Assembly: GCA_041300865.1 (NCBI GenBank)
Contig: JBFYTF010000600.1
Span: forward strand, 1 to 8,298
DNA from: JAAYZQ01 sp041300865
GTDB taxonomy: Bacteria; Chloroflexota; Anaerolineae; JAAYZQ01
Direction: 5' to 3'
Length of the DNA stretch: 8,298 nucleotides
A program made the position numbers and the translations under genes. The number at the start of each line of letters is the position of its first letter. Positions within the stretch are counted from its first letter, which is position 1. This document shows, one piece after another, positions 1 through 5,671 of the stretch. Under the pieces are notes generated by a model. It made no database searches. It saw only the letters and a list, made by a program, of their open reading frames with translations, and was not told the DNA's origin.

Positions 1-25
1 CCTGGCTCCTGGCAGCGATGACCGC

Positions 26-41
26 GAGGCGTCGCCTCTTT
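26..41 (+). terminator. Possible weak terminator of an upstream gene
   Basis: A perfect 6-bp inverted repeat, GAGGCG and CGCCTC around one central base (26-38), is followed by TTT. It could end transcription of a gene left of the window, but the T-run is very short and no upstream gene is visible. The call is weak. Confidence 0.2.
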
Positions 42-150
42 GTGGTCGGCACTGGGGCCCACCCTGCCTGTATCGTTACCTGCCCCGACCCGCAATTTCT
101 TTTACAGTAGGAGGTGCCTAGCGGTTCATCAAAGCAATGTGGCCTTGGTG

Positions 151-182
151 GCCCTTTCGCATCAGCGGGGGACCGAAAGGGC
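151..182 (+). repeat. Leader hairpin upstream of cooF
   Basis: GCCCTTTCG (151-159) and CGAAAGGGC (174-182) are perfect 9-bp complements around a 14-nt loop. The hairpin ends 38 nt before the cooF start and 23 nt before its ribosome binding site. There is no T-run, so it is not an intrinsic terminator. It could be an operator or an mRNA leader structure; no known CooA- or RcoM-type site was recognised. The rest of 1-220 shows no convincing gene. Confidence 0.5.
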
Positions 183-220
183 GAACGTGCGCCCCGACAT
201 CACCGAAGGAGGTAACTCGC

Positions 221-838
221 ATGAAGACTGTTTTTGTGAACCCTGAGCGTTGCGTCGGCTGCAAGCAGTGCGAAATCGCGTGCGCTGTGGAACACTCCAA
301 GAGCAAAAACCTCTATCAGGCCATCCTTGAGAAGCCCAAGCCCCAGCCCTTCATTCATGTCGTTCGAGGGCTTTACCTGTCCACATCTTTTCCAAACAAG
401 TGCCGCCACTGCGATCCGGCTCCTTGCATGAGCGTGTGCCCCACAGGTGCAATCAGCCGCGACGCGGATCTGGGCACGGTCATGGTGGACGGCTACAAAT
501 GCATCACCTGCGCCATGTGCGCTATGGTCTGTCCCTTTGACGTTTTGACATTCTACCCTTCGGCGGCGGTCAAGTTGGACAAAGCCGTGGCCATGAAGTG
601 CGATCACTGCATCGATCGCCAGCGCCAGGGCCGCATCCCGGCCTGTGTCGAAACCTGCAAGGTAGGCGCCCTAGTTTTTGGGGACATCAACGACCTGGCA
701 AAAGACGCTAGTTTGCGCCTGGCCCGGGCCGTCTCGGTGGCTGTCGGCGAAATGCAGCCCGAAATGGCCCATCTCCCGGCCAATGTGGAAGCCTGGCGCA
801 CTCTCGGAAAAGTCACCACTCAGACAGGGAGGGTATAA
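221..838 (+). CDS. cooF: CooF-type four-cluster [4Fe-4S] ferredoxin
   Basis: A 205-residue cytoplasmic polyferredoxin of the CooF/DmsB-like family, expected to take electrons from the D/B clusters of CooS and pass them to a partner oxidoreductase. Sixteen cysteines form four sets: C11/14/17/21 (CxxCxxCxxxC), C61/64/69/73 (CxxCx4CxxxC), C94/97/100/104 (CxxCxxCxxxC) and C127/130/142/146, enough for four [4Fe-4S] clusters. There is no Tat or Sec signal, which fits a cytoplasmic CO dehydrogenase partner rather than a periplasmic DmsB-type subunit. The start at 221 follows a strong AAGGAGGT (206-213). An in-frame ATG at 137 would add a 28-residue tail unlike the family and has no suitable site. 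The stop lies 4 nt before cooS, so the two are surely co-transcribed. The family is certain; the CooF assignment rests on the neighbour. Confidence 0.93.
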   Translation: MKTVFVNPERCVGCKQCEIACAVEHSKSKNLYQAILEKPKPQPFIHVVRGLYLSTSFPNKCRHCDPAPCMSVCPTGAISRDADLGTVMVDGYKCITCAMCAMVCPFDVLTFYPSAAVKLDKAVAMKCDHCIDRQRQGRIPACVETCKVGALVFGDINDLAKDASLRLARAVSVAVGEMQPEMAHLPANVEAWRTLGKVTTQTGRV

Positions 839-842
839 CACG

Positions 843-2723
843 ATGAAAGCTCAAGAACTCGCAGTACAGCGCTCCTCTGATCCAGCCAGCCAGTACATGC
901 TCCGCATTGCCGAGAAGAAGGGCTATGAGACGGCCTGGGATCGCTTTGAAGCGCAGAGCCCCCAGTGCGGCTATGGCGAACTGGGCGTCTGCTGCCGGCA
1001 CTGTACTATGGGCCCGTGCCGCATCGATCCCTTCGGCGAGACAGGACCCAAGAAGGGGGTCTGCGGCGCAACCGCCGATACAATTGTGGCGCGAGGCCTG
1101 ATCCGCATGATCGCCGCCGGCGCTGCGGCCCACTCCGACCATGGCCGGGACATCGCTCACACGCTGCTGCTGACGGCCGAGGGCAAGGCCGGCAGCTATG
1201 AGATCAAGGACGAGGCCAAGCTCCATGCCCTGGCCGCCGAATACGCGATCCCGGTCGATGGCCGTACCAAGGAGGAGATCGCCCTGGACCTGGCGCGGGC
1301 GGTCTATGCCGAGTTTGGCAACCAGGAGGGACCGATCCGCTTCACCCGGCGCGCCCCGGCCAAGCGGGTCGAGCTGTGGCAGAAATTGGGCATAGACCCC
1401 CGCGGCGTCGACCGCGAGATCGTGGAGTCGATGCACCGCACCCACATCGGCGTGGACAACGATCCGGTGAACCTCATCCTCCACGGGCTGCGTACCTCCA
1501 TTAGCGACGGCTGGGGCGGCTCGATGATCGCCACCGAGCTGTCGGATGTCCTGTTTGGCACGCCCAAGCCAGTCAGCTCGATGTCCAACTTGGGCGTGCT
1601 CCGGGCCGACGAGGTCAACATCGTCGTCCACGGACACGAGCCCACCCTATCCGAGATGATCGTCGCCGCCAGCCAAGATCCGGAGATGATCGCCCTGGCC
1701 CACGAGCAGGGGGCAAAGGGCATCAATGTGGTCGGCATGTGCTGCACCGGCAACGAAGTGTTGATGCGGCACGGCATCCCCATCGCCGGTAACTTTCTCC
1801 AGCAAGAGCTGGCCATCATCACCGGTTCGGTCGAGGCAATGATCGTGGACGTGCAGTGCATCTTCCCGGCGCTGCCCGAACTGGCCGGCTGCTTCCACAC
1901 CCGCATCATCTCCACTTCACCCAAGGCCAAGTTCCCCGGTGCCACGCATATCGAGTTCCACGAAGAACACGCCTACGACATTGCCAAGAGCATCGTCTGT
2001 CAGGCCGTTGTAGACTATCCCAACCGCAACCCGAACATGGTCAACATCCCCGACGATCAGACCGAGTGCATGGCTGGCTTTAGCGTGGAGGCCATCGTCG
2101 GTGCCCTGGGCGGAACCCTTGCCCCCCTGCTGGATGCGATCACGAGCGGTGCGATCCAGGGAATCGTCGGCGTGGTGGGCTGCAACAACCCGCGGGTGCG
2201 GCACGATTATGGCCACGTCACCCTGGTGAAGGAGCTGATCGAGAACAACGTGCTGGTGGTCAACACCGGCTGTAACGCCATCGCCTGCGCCAAGGCCGGG
2301 CTGCTGCGGCCCGAGGCCGCCGAGCTGGCCGGTCCCGGCCTGAAAGCTGTCTGCCAGGCGGTCGGCATCCCGCCGGTGCTGCACATGGGCTCATGCGTCG
2401 ACATCAGCCGCATCCTGGTTGCGTGTGCCGCCATCGCCAACGCCCTGGGAGTGGACATCAGCGACCTGCCGGTGGCCGGCGCCGCCCCGGAGTGGATGAG
2501 CGAAAAGGCCGTGTCCATCGGCACCTACGTCGTGGCCTCCGGCATCTACACCGTTCTGGGGGTTGCGCCGCCGGTGCTGGGCGGACCGGCTGTCACCGAG
2601 CTGCTCACCGCCGGGGCCGAGGGCGTCATCGGGGCCAAGTTCGCTGTGGAGCCCGACCCGGTCCAGGCCAGCAAATTGATCCTCCAGCACATCCAGCAGA
2701 AGCGCCGTGCCCTGGGGCTGTAG
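843..2723 (+). CDS. cooS: Anaerobic Ni-Fe carbon monoxide dehydrogenase, CooS
   Basis: A 626-residue catalytic subunit, close to the roughly 636 of Carboxydothermus CODH-II, catalysing CO + H2O to CO2 + 2 H+ + 2 electrons in the cytoplasm. N-terminal cysteines C42 and C50 fit the inter-subunit D-cluster; C51, C54, C59 and C74 fit the B-cluster. The C-cluster ligands are all present: a His in the HGH motif (263-265), C301 (MCCTGNE), C339 (VDVQC), C447 (VVGCNNP), C477 (NTGCNA) and C518 (HMGSC). H97/H100 (HSDHGR) and K555 (SEKAV) match proton-transfer and catalytic residues known from CODH-II. C477 to C518 is about nine residues shorter than in CODH-II, a loop difference. The start follows AGGGAGGGT (826-834). 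The stop is TAG. No ACS gene or cooC maturation gene is adjacent, so a stand-alone energy or reductant role is likelier than acetyl-CoA synthesis, but genes outside the window could change this. Confidence 0.97.
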   Translation: MKAQELAVQRSSDPASQYMLRIAEKKGYETAWDRFEAQSPQCGYGELGVCCRHCTMGPCRIDPFGETGPKKGVCGATADTIVARGLIRMIAAGAAAHSDHGRDIAHTLLLTAEGKAGSYEIKDEAKLHALAAEYAIPVDGRTKEEIALDLARAVYAEFGNQEGPIRFTRRAPAKRVELWQKLGIDPRGVDREIVESMHRTHIGVDNDPVNLILHGLRTSISDGWGGSMIATELSDVLFGTPKPVSSMSNLGVLRADEVNIVVHGHEPTLSEMIVAASQDPEMIALAHEQGAKGINVVGMCCTGNEVLMRHGIPIAGNFLQQELAIITGSVEAMIVDVQCIFPALPELAGCFHTRIISTSPKAKFPGATHIEFHEEHAYDIAKSIVCQAVVDYPNRNPNMVNIPDDQTECMAGFSVEAIVGALGGTLAPLLDAITSGAIQGIVGVVGCNNPRVRHDYGHVTLVKELIENNVLVVNTGCNAIACAKAGLLRPEAAELAGPGLKAVCQAVGIPPVLHMGSCVDISRILVACAAIANALGVDISDLPVAGAAPEWMSEKAVSIGTYVVASGIYTVLGVAPPVLGGPAVTELLTAGAEGVIGAKFAVEPDPVQASKLILQHIQQKRRALGL

Positions 2724-2739
2724 CCGGGCCAGTGGGGCT

Positions 2740-2754
2740 GGGGACCAAGTCCCC
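2740..2754 (+). other. Small hairpin between cooS and the flavoprotein gene
   Basis: GGGGAC (2740-2745) and GTCCCC (2749-2754) form a 6-bp stem with a 3-nt loop in the 46-nt gap. It sits just before the GGAGG (2760-2764) of the next gene. It could tune relative translation or mRNA stability. There is no T-run, so termination is unlikely. Confidence 0.35.
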
Positions 2755-2769
2755 GGAATGGAGGACCCG

Positions 2770-4017
2770 ATGAGAGTGGTGATTATCGGTGCAGGCCCGG
2801 CTGGTGTCAGCGTCGTCGAGACCCTGCGCCAATACGACCGCGAGACCGAGATCGTGATGGTCACCGACGAGCCGTACGCGCCCTACTCGCCGCCGGCGAT
2901 GGTTGAGTACTTTGCCACCGGCCGCGCAGTCCACTTCTGGCGCGGGCAGGATTTCCCGGAACGGATGGGGGTCGAATATCGGCCAGGGACCCGGGTGGCG
3001 GAGGTGCTCCCCGCTGAGAGTGCTGTGCGCCTGTCCAATGGCGAGAGGCTGGCCTACGACCGGCTGGTCATCGCCACCGGCGGGCGCCTGTACGCACCCC
3101 TGGACGGGGCAGACAGGCCCGGTGTCTACAACTTCAAGTCCCTGTCGGCGGCCGAAGAGATGCTGGATCTCGTCCGGCGGGGCCAGGCTCGCAACGCCCT
3201 GATCGTGGGCGCGGGCTTTATCGGCGTCGAAATTGCCCTGCTGCTGGCCGACCTGGGCGTTGCAGTCACCCAACTGGTGCGCTCGCGGGTCATGCGCAAC
3301 ATGCTCGATCCCGAGACGTCTGACTTGGTGCTGGCGATGCTCCAGGGCCGGGGCGTGCGGGTCGAGCTGGGCGATGACGCCGACGCTGTCGCCTTTCTGG
3401 GCGAGCCCCGCGCCCACGCGGTTCAGATGCGCTCCGGGACCCAGCGCGAGGCCGACCTCCTGGTGGCCGCTACCGGCCTGCGGCCCAACACCAGTTTCCT
3501 GCAAGACTCGGGCATCGAGACGGACTGGGGTGTAGTGGTGGACGATCACCAACGCACCAATCTGCCTGGCATCTATGCTGCTGGCGACGTGGCCGAGACG
3601 ATCGACCGTGTGACCGGCGACCGATACGTACACGCTATCTTTCCCAATGCCGTGGAGCAGGGCCGCATTGTAGCCTACAACCTGCTGGGCTGGGACCTGG
3701 CCTACGCGGGCGCCGACAATATGAACAGCCTGAAACACCTGGGACTGCCCATCATGGCTGTGGGCCACATGGCGGGCGAAGAACTGCGCCAGCGTCAGGA
3801 CGGCGCCCTGCGTAAACTTTATTTCCGCGACGGGCGCATCGTGGGCTTCCAGCTGGTTGGCGACGTGAGTTCTGCCGGCATCTATCGGAGCCTGATGAAT
3901 CGTGGAGTCGACGTATCTGCCTTCCAGCAACAACTGCTGGAGGCTGGCTTTGGTATGGGCTACCTGGAACAGATGGCGAGGGCGCCAGATTCAGCCTCGG
4001 CAGGTGCTTTCTTCTGA
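2770..4017 (+). CDS. FAD/NAD(P)-dependent pyridine nucleotide oxidoreductase (FNOR of the CO operon)
   Basis: A 415-residue two-dinucleotide-fold flavoprotein (Pyr_redox_2 type, with a C-terminal domain as in NADH oxidase-like proteins). The FAD fold starts at once: GAGPAG at 7-12, ATG motif at 102-104 and the FAD-binding AAGD at 270-273. The NAD(P) fold has GAGFIG at 147-152. The strand after it reads TQLVRSRVMR (167-176), with arginines at 171, 173 and 176 where NAD-specific relatives carry an acidic residue; this favours NADP(H). No cysteine occurs in the protein, ruling out a redox-active disulfide, a CoA-disulfide reductase mechanism or its own Fe-S cluster. Such genes follow cooF-cooS in many anaerobes and are thought to reduce NAD(P)+ with electrons from CooF. 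ATG 2770 is preferred because GGAGG lies 5 nt upstream; an in-frame ATG at 2758 would add four residues and overlap that site. Confidence 0.9.
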   Translation: MRVVIIGAGPAGVSVVETLRQYDRETEIVMVTDEPYAPYSPPAMVEYFATGRAVHFWRGQDFPERMGVEYRPGTRVAEVLPAESAVRLSNGERLAYDRLVIATGGRLYAPLDGADRPGVYNFKSLSAAEEMLDLVRRGQARNALIVGAGFIGVEIALLLADLGVAVTQLVRSRVMRNMLDPETSDLVLAMLQGRGVRVELGDDADAVAFLGEPRAHAVQMRSGTQREADLLVAATGLRPNTSFLQDSGIETDWGVVVDDHQRTNLPGIYAAGDVAETIDRVTGDRYVHAIFPNAVEQGRIVAYNLLGWDLAYAGADNMNSLKHLGLPIMAVGHMAGEELRQRQDGALRKLYFRDGRIVGFQLVGDVSSAGIYRSLMNRGVDVSAFQQQLLEAGFGMGYLEQMARAPDSASAGAFF

Positions 4018-4568
4018 CGGCCAAGGCTCGTGACCGGCCGGTAGACCCGCGCCAGCCATCACTGCCTTTCCGCTGGGTCAGGGATAGTGCAAAGTTGCAG
4101 CGATTCTGACGTCTGTCGTTGGCGGTCGGGTTGCATGCACCGAGCCGCCTCCACTATGTAACAGACGGATGAAGCGGAGCACGGTCGAGCGGAAGGATGA
4201 GGAGACGTAGGCGATGTGACTGGTTGTCACATGGCCTACGTCTCCTGCTGCAGCACGCGAGAAGGTGCCAGGAAACAGTCTGTGGTCTGCTCTGGACCAC
4301 GGAGCGTTGTTGATCCGGCACGACCTGCCAGAAATCGAGTGCTGACTTGGCCTGTCCAACCGAAAGCTCTGGGTCGACTCCAGTATCAACAGACCCGGGA
4401 ACCTGGCCTGAAACGGTCCTGGCGCTTTGGCTGGATGCGGCATGATCAGCTGTACTGGCTTTCAGCACCGCGACGGTGGCGACATGGTGTGCGCTCAGGT
4501 CCCTTGGGGCATGTGTCGCCAGTTGCCATAAAGTGTACAATAGAGAGACCGCATCGCTACGTGGAACT
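4018..4568. other. Long intergenic stretch without a convincing gene
   Basis: Open frames here on both strands (for example + 4216-4620 and - 4078-4443) show no recognisable domain, no good ribosome binding site and an odd composition rich in Trp, Cys, Arg and Pro, so I do not call them. The stretch begins with a 10-bp palindrome, ACCGGCCGGT (4033-4042), just after the flavoprotein stop, and has a 6-bp hairpin at 4282-4300 plus a much longer one described separately. There is no clear T-tailed terminator for the cooFS operon. It may be decayed DNA. Confidence 0.5.
4200..4246. repeat. Long near-perfect inverted repeat (20 pairs, 5-nt loop)
   Basis: Positions 4200-4212 pair with 4234-4246 (13 bp), followed by one G/G mismatch (4213/4233) and 7 more pairs (4214-4220 with 4226-4232) around the loop TGGTT. 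The inner part reads TGTGAC-N5-GTCACA, similar to but one base wider than a CRP/FNR-family site. There is no T-run on either strand. It could be a palindromic repeat family member, a mobile-element end or an operator. The pairing is certain; the role is not. Confidence 0.75.
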
Positions 4569-4596
4569 TTGCAAACTGCCGCACCTCTGGTATAAT
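4569..4596 (+). promoter_or_regulatory. Promoter of the Fur-family regulator gene
   Basis: A perfect -10 TATAAT (4591-4596) lies 16 bp after TTGCAA (4569-4574), a 4/6 match to the -35 consensus. Transcription would start near 4603, giving a leader of about 34 nt. The -10 overlaps the left end of the operator at 4594-4620, which implies repression by a bound regulator. Confidence 0.75.
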
Positions 4597-4620
4597 TGTT
4601 GTTGCAACCAGGCGCAATAA
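4594..4620. promoter_or_regulatory. Nur-like operator, copy 1 (autoregulatory)
   Basis: Read on the minus strand this is TTATTGC-N6-TTGCAACAACAATT, the same as the site at 5164-5190 apart from four spacer bases (23/27). On the plus strand the core is TTGCAA (4602-4607), CCAG, GCGCAA (4612-4617). The Streptomyces Nur box is, from memory, TTGCAA-N5-TTGCAA, so this resembles it with a 4-bp spacer. It overlaps the -10 and the expected start site, consistent with autorepression. Confidence 0.75.
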
Positions 4621-4636
4621 CCGAGGAGGTGTAATC

Positions 4637-5071
4637 ATGGCCTGCGAACAGGTCTTTATTCAACAACTGCGCGAGCGAGGTTTCCGGTTGACCCCGCAAC
4701 GCGAGATCATCCTGTCGGTTTTACACGATGTCGAGGGGCTGACCACCGCCGAGGAAATCTACAACCGAGTACAACGCATTAGTACCTCCGTGGACATTTC
4801 CACCGTATATCGCACCCTGGATCTTCTCCAGGAGTTCGACCTGGTGGCCTGCGTGGACCCCGGCGACGACCAGCGCCGCTACGAGCTGTTGGGCATCCAC
4901 GGCCCGCACCTGCACCTGGTTTGCCAGTCTTGCGGCCAGGTCATCGGCGCCGACCCGGAAGTGGCGCAGGCTTTTGGCCAGCGCCTGAAAGCCGAGTACG
5001 GCTTCACACCCGAGTTGGATCACCTGTCAGTCCCGGGTCTGTGCGCGACTTGCGCCGCCAGCATTGGGTGA
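4637..5071 (+). CDS. Fur-family metalloregulator, probably nickel-responsive (Nur-like)
   Basis: A 144-residue transcription repressor of the Fur superfamily at the family's usual length. The winged helix spans about residues 10-75, with the recognition-helix signature DISTVYRTL (53-61). A dimerisation/metal domain follows. Cysteine pairs C96/C99 and C136/C139 make the structural zinc site; H88, H91, H93 and H129 are candidate sensing ligands. Two Fur-typical ligands look absent: the His before AE(E/D)(I/L)Y appears to be Leu35, and the Asp of the HxHDH-like stretch is Leu92, so the sensing site is not that of classical Fur. The start follows GGAGGT (4625-4630) with 6-nt spacing. Its own promoter and the one downstream share one operator resembling the Nur box, and the neighbours are a Ni-CODH and nickel-type transport genes, so nickel is the best guess for the ligand. 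Zinc or iron (Zur/Fur) remain possible. Confidence 0.9.
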   Translation: MACEQVFIQQLRERGFRLTPQREIILSVLHDVEGLTTAEEIYNRVQRISTSVDISTVYRTLDLLQEFDLVACVDPGDDQRRYELLGIHGPHLHLVCQSCGQVIGADPEVAQAFGQRLKAEYGFTPELDHLSVPGLCATCAASIG

Positions 5072-5133
5072 TCTTTCGGCTCATCCCTCTTGGCATATCT
5101 CCCTACTCTACCTCGCGTAGCGACTCTTCCGAT

Positions 5134-5162
5134 TTGCAAGAGCACAGCTGTCGTGCTATACT
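5134..5162 (+). promoter_or_regulatory. Promoter of the metal-protein/transport operon
   Basis: -35 TTGCAA (5134-5139), a 17-bp spacer and -10 TATACT (5157-5162, 5/6). The -35 hexamer is identical to that of the regulator promoter. The operator starts two bases after the -10 and covers the expected start near 5169. Confidence 0.75.
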
Positions 5163-5163
5163 C

Positions 5164-5190
5164 TTATTGCAAGTGATTGCAACAACAATT
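5164..5190. promoter_or_regulatory. Nur-like operator, copy 2
   Basis: TTATTGC-N6-TTGCAACAACAATT on the plus strand. The core is TTGCAA (5167-5172), GTGA, TTGCAA (5177-5182); extended to 9-bp arms (5164-5172 and 5177-5185) it is an inverted repeat with one mismatch. It lies directly downstream of the -10, where a bound Fur-family dimer would block transcription. It matches the site at 4594-4620 in the opposite orientation. Confidence 0.78.
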
Positions 5191-5238
5191 GAGGGCGATT
5201 AGGAGGAAGCTGTTCACCGTGGCAGATGGGGAGGTCGA

Positions 5239-5547
5239 ATGACGAGCCTGGGGCCGGAAGGTGCCTTGCTCGGGTGGAAGGCTCAGGTCGCCGCCTGCCG
5301 CGAGGTACGGGGGGAGAGCGAAAACGCGGCGTGTCAGCGAGCGGCGGAATAGTACCAGGACCGGGTACGGCACAACGACTACGTGGACCTGGTCTTGCCT
5401 GGCCTACTGGCGGTTGTCGGCCCCACAGCTCGGGTGCTGGAGATCGGCCCCGGCAGCGGCGCGTTCACCGAGACCCACGCGGTGCCCGACGGTGACAGGT
5501 ATCACTGCTGGCCGTGCAGTGGTCAGGGTGCGGGAGGACGTGGATGA
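5239..5547 (+). pseudogene. Remnant of a class I SAM-dependent methyltransferase
   Basis: The frame opened by ATG 5239 (GGGGAGGT at 5228-5235 upstream) runs 37 codons to an in-frame TAG (5350-5352). It then continues coherently as YQDRVRHNDYVDL and the SAM-binding motif I, VLEIGPGSGAFT, before degenerating near 5490 and stopping at TGA 5545-5547. Bases after about 5490 read better in another frame (VTGITAGRAVVRV), so a frameshift is likely, and everything after motif I of a normal enzyme of about 200-270 residues is missing. At least two lesions make it a pseudogene. As first gene of a metal-regulated operon, the intact ancestor may have modified a metal-related small molecule, but that is a guess. 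A 7-codon frame from GTG 5219 ends by overlapping this ATG, behind an AGGAGG at 5201-5206. Confidence 0.75.
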
Positions 5548-5560
5548 AGGAGGTTCAATC

Positions 5561-5653
5561 ATGTGCCAGGCAACGGCCTATCTGGACGGCGAGAAGGTCA
5601 CGGAAAACTTGGGCGCGGCCATCCACGTGGAACACCACGGCCACACCCACTGA
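5561..5653 (+). CDS. CooT-like 30-residue peptide with Cys2 and a His-rich tail
   Basis: A very small gene with an excellent ribosome site, AAGGAGGT (5547-5554), 6 nt before ATG. The N-terminus, MCQATAYLDGEKV, resembles the start of CooT-family proteins (MCxA..., roughly 60-70 residues), in which Cys2 is the nickel ligand. The second half of CooT is missing; instead the peptide ends HVEHHGHTH, giving histidines 22, 25, 26, 28 and 30. Cys2 plus five His in 30 residues strongly suggests metal binding, and with a Ni-CODH and a Nur-like operator nearby, nickel is the likely ion. It may be a natural short variant, a CooT/CooJ-like hybrid peptide, or a truncated gene in a decaying operon. The intact start, strong SD and tight spacing to the next gene argue for function. 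The similarity was judged by eye. Confidence 0.68.
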   Translation: MCQATAYLDGEKVTENLGAAIHVEHHGHTH

Positions 5654-5671
5654 AGCTCAAAGGAGAAGATC

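Noticed and set aside
137..220. N-terminal extension of CooF from ATG 137
   Set aside because: The 28 extra residues look unlike the family and contain the leader hairpin; the strong AAGGAGGT at 206-213 fits ATG 221.
1..220. CooA or RcoM binding site before cooF
   Set aside because: I searched by eye for TGTC-N8-GACA-like and FNR-like palindromes and found none.
678..842. N-terminal extension of CooS into the cooF gene
   Set aside because: It overlaps cooF coding sequence; ATG 843 has its own ribosome site and gives a family-length protein.
2626..3933. Long minus-strand open frame opposite the flavoprotein gene
   Set aside because: It mirrors a clear FAD/NAD(P) oxidoreductase; the translation has no domain and is a GC-driven antisense shadow.
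4033..4042. ACCGGCCGGT palindrome as terminator of the CO operon
   Set aside because: A loopless 10-bp palindrome with no T-run; not a plausible intrinsic terminator.
4216..4620. 134-residue plus-strand frame before the regulator
   Set aside because: No recognisable motif or ribosome site; it starts inside a hairpin and runs through the regulator's promoter and operator.
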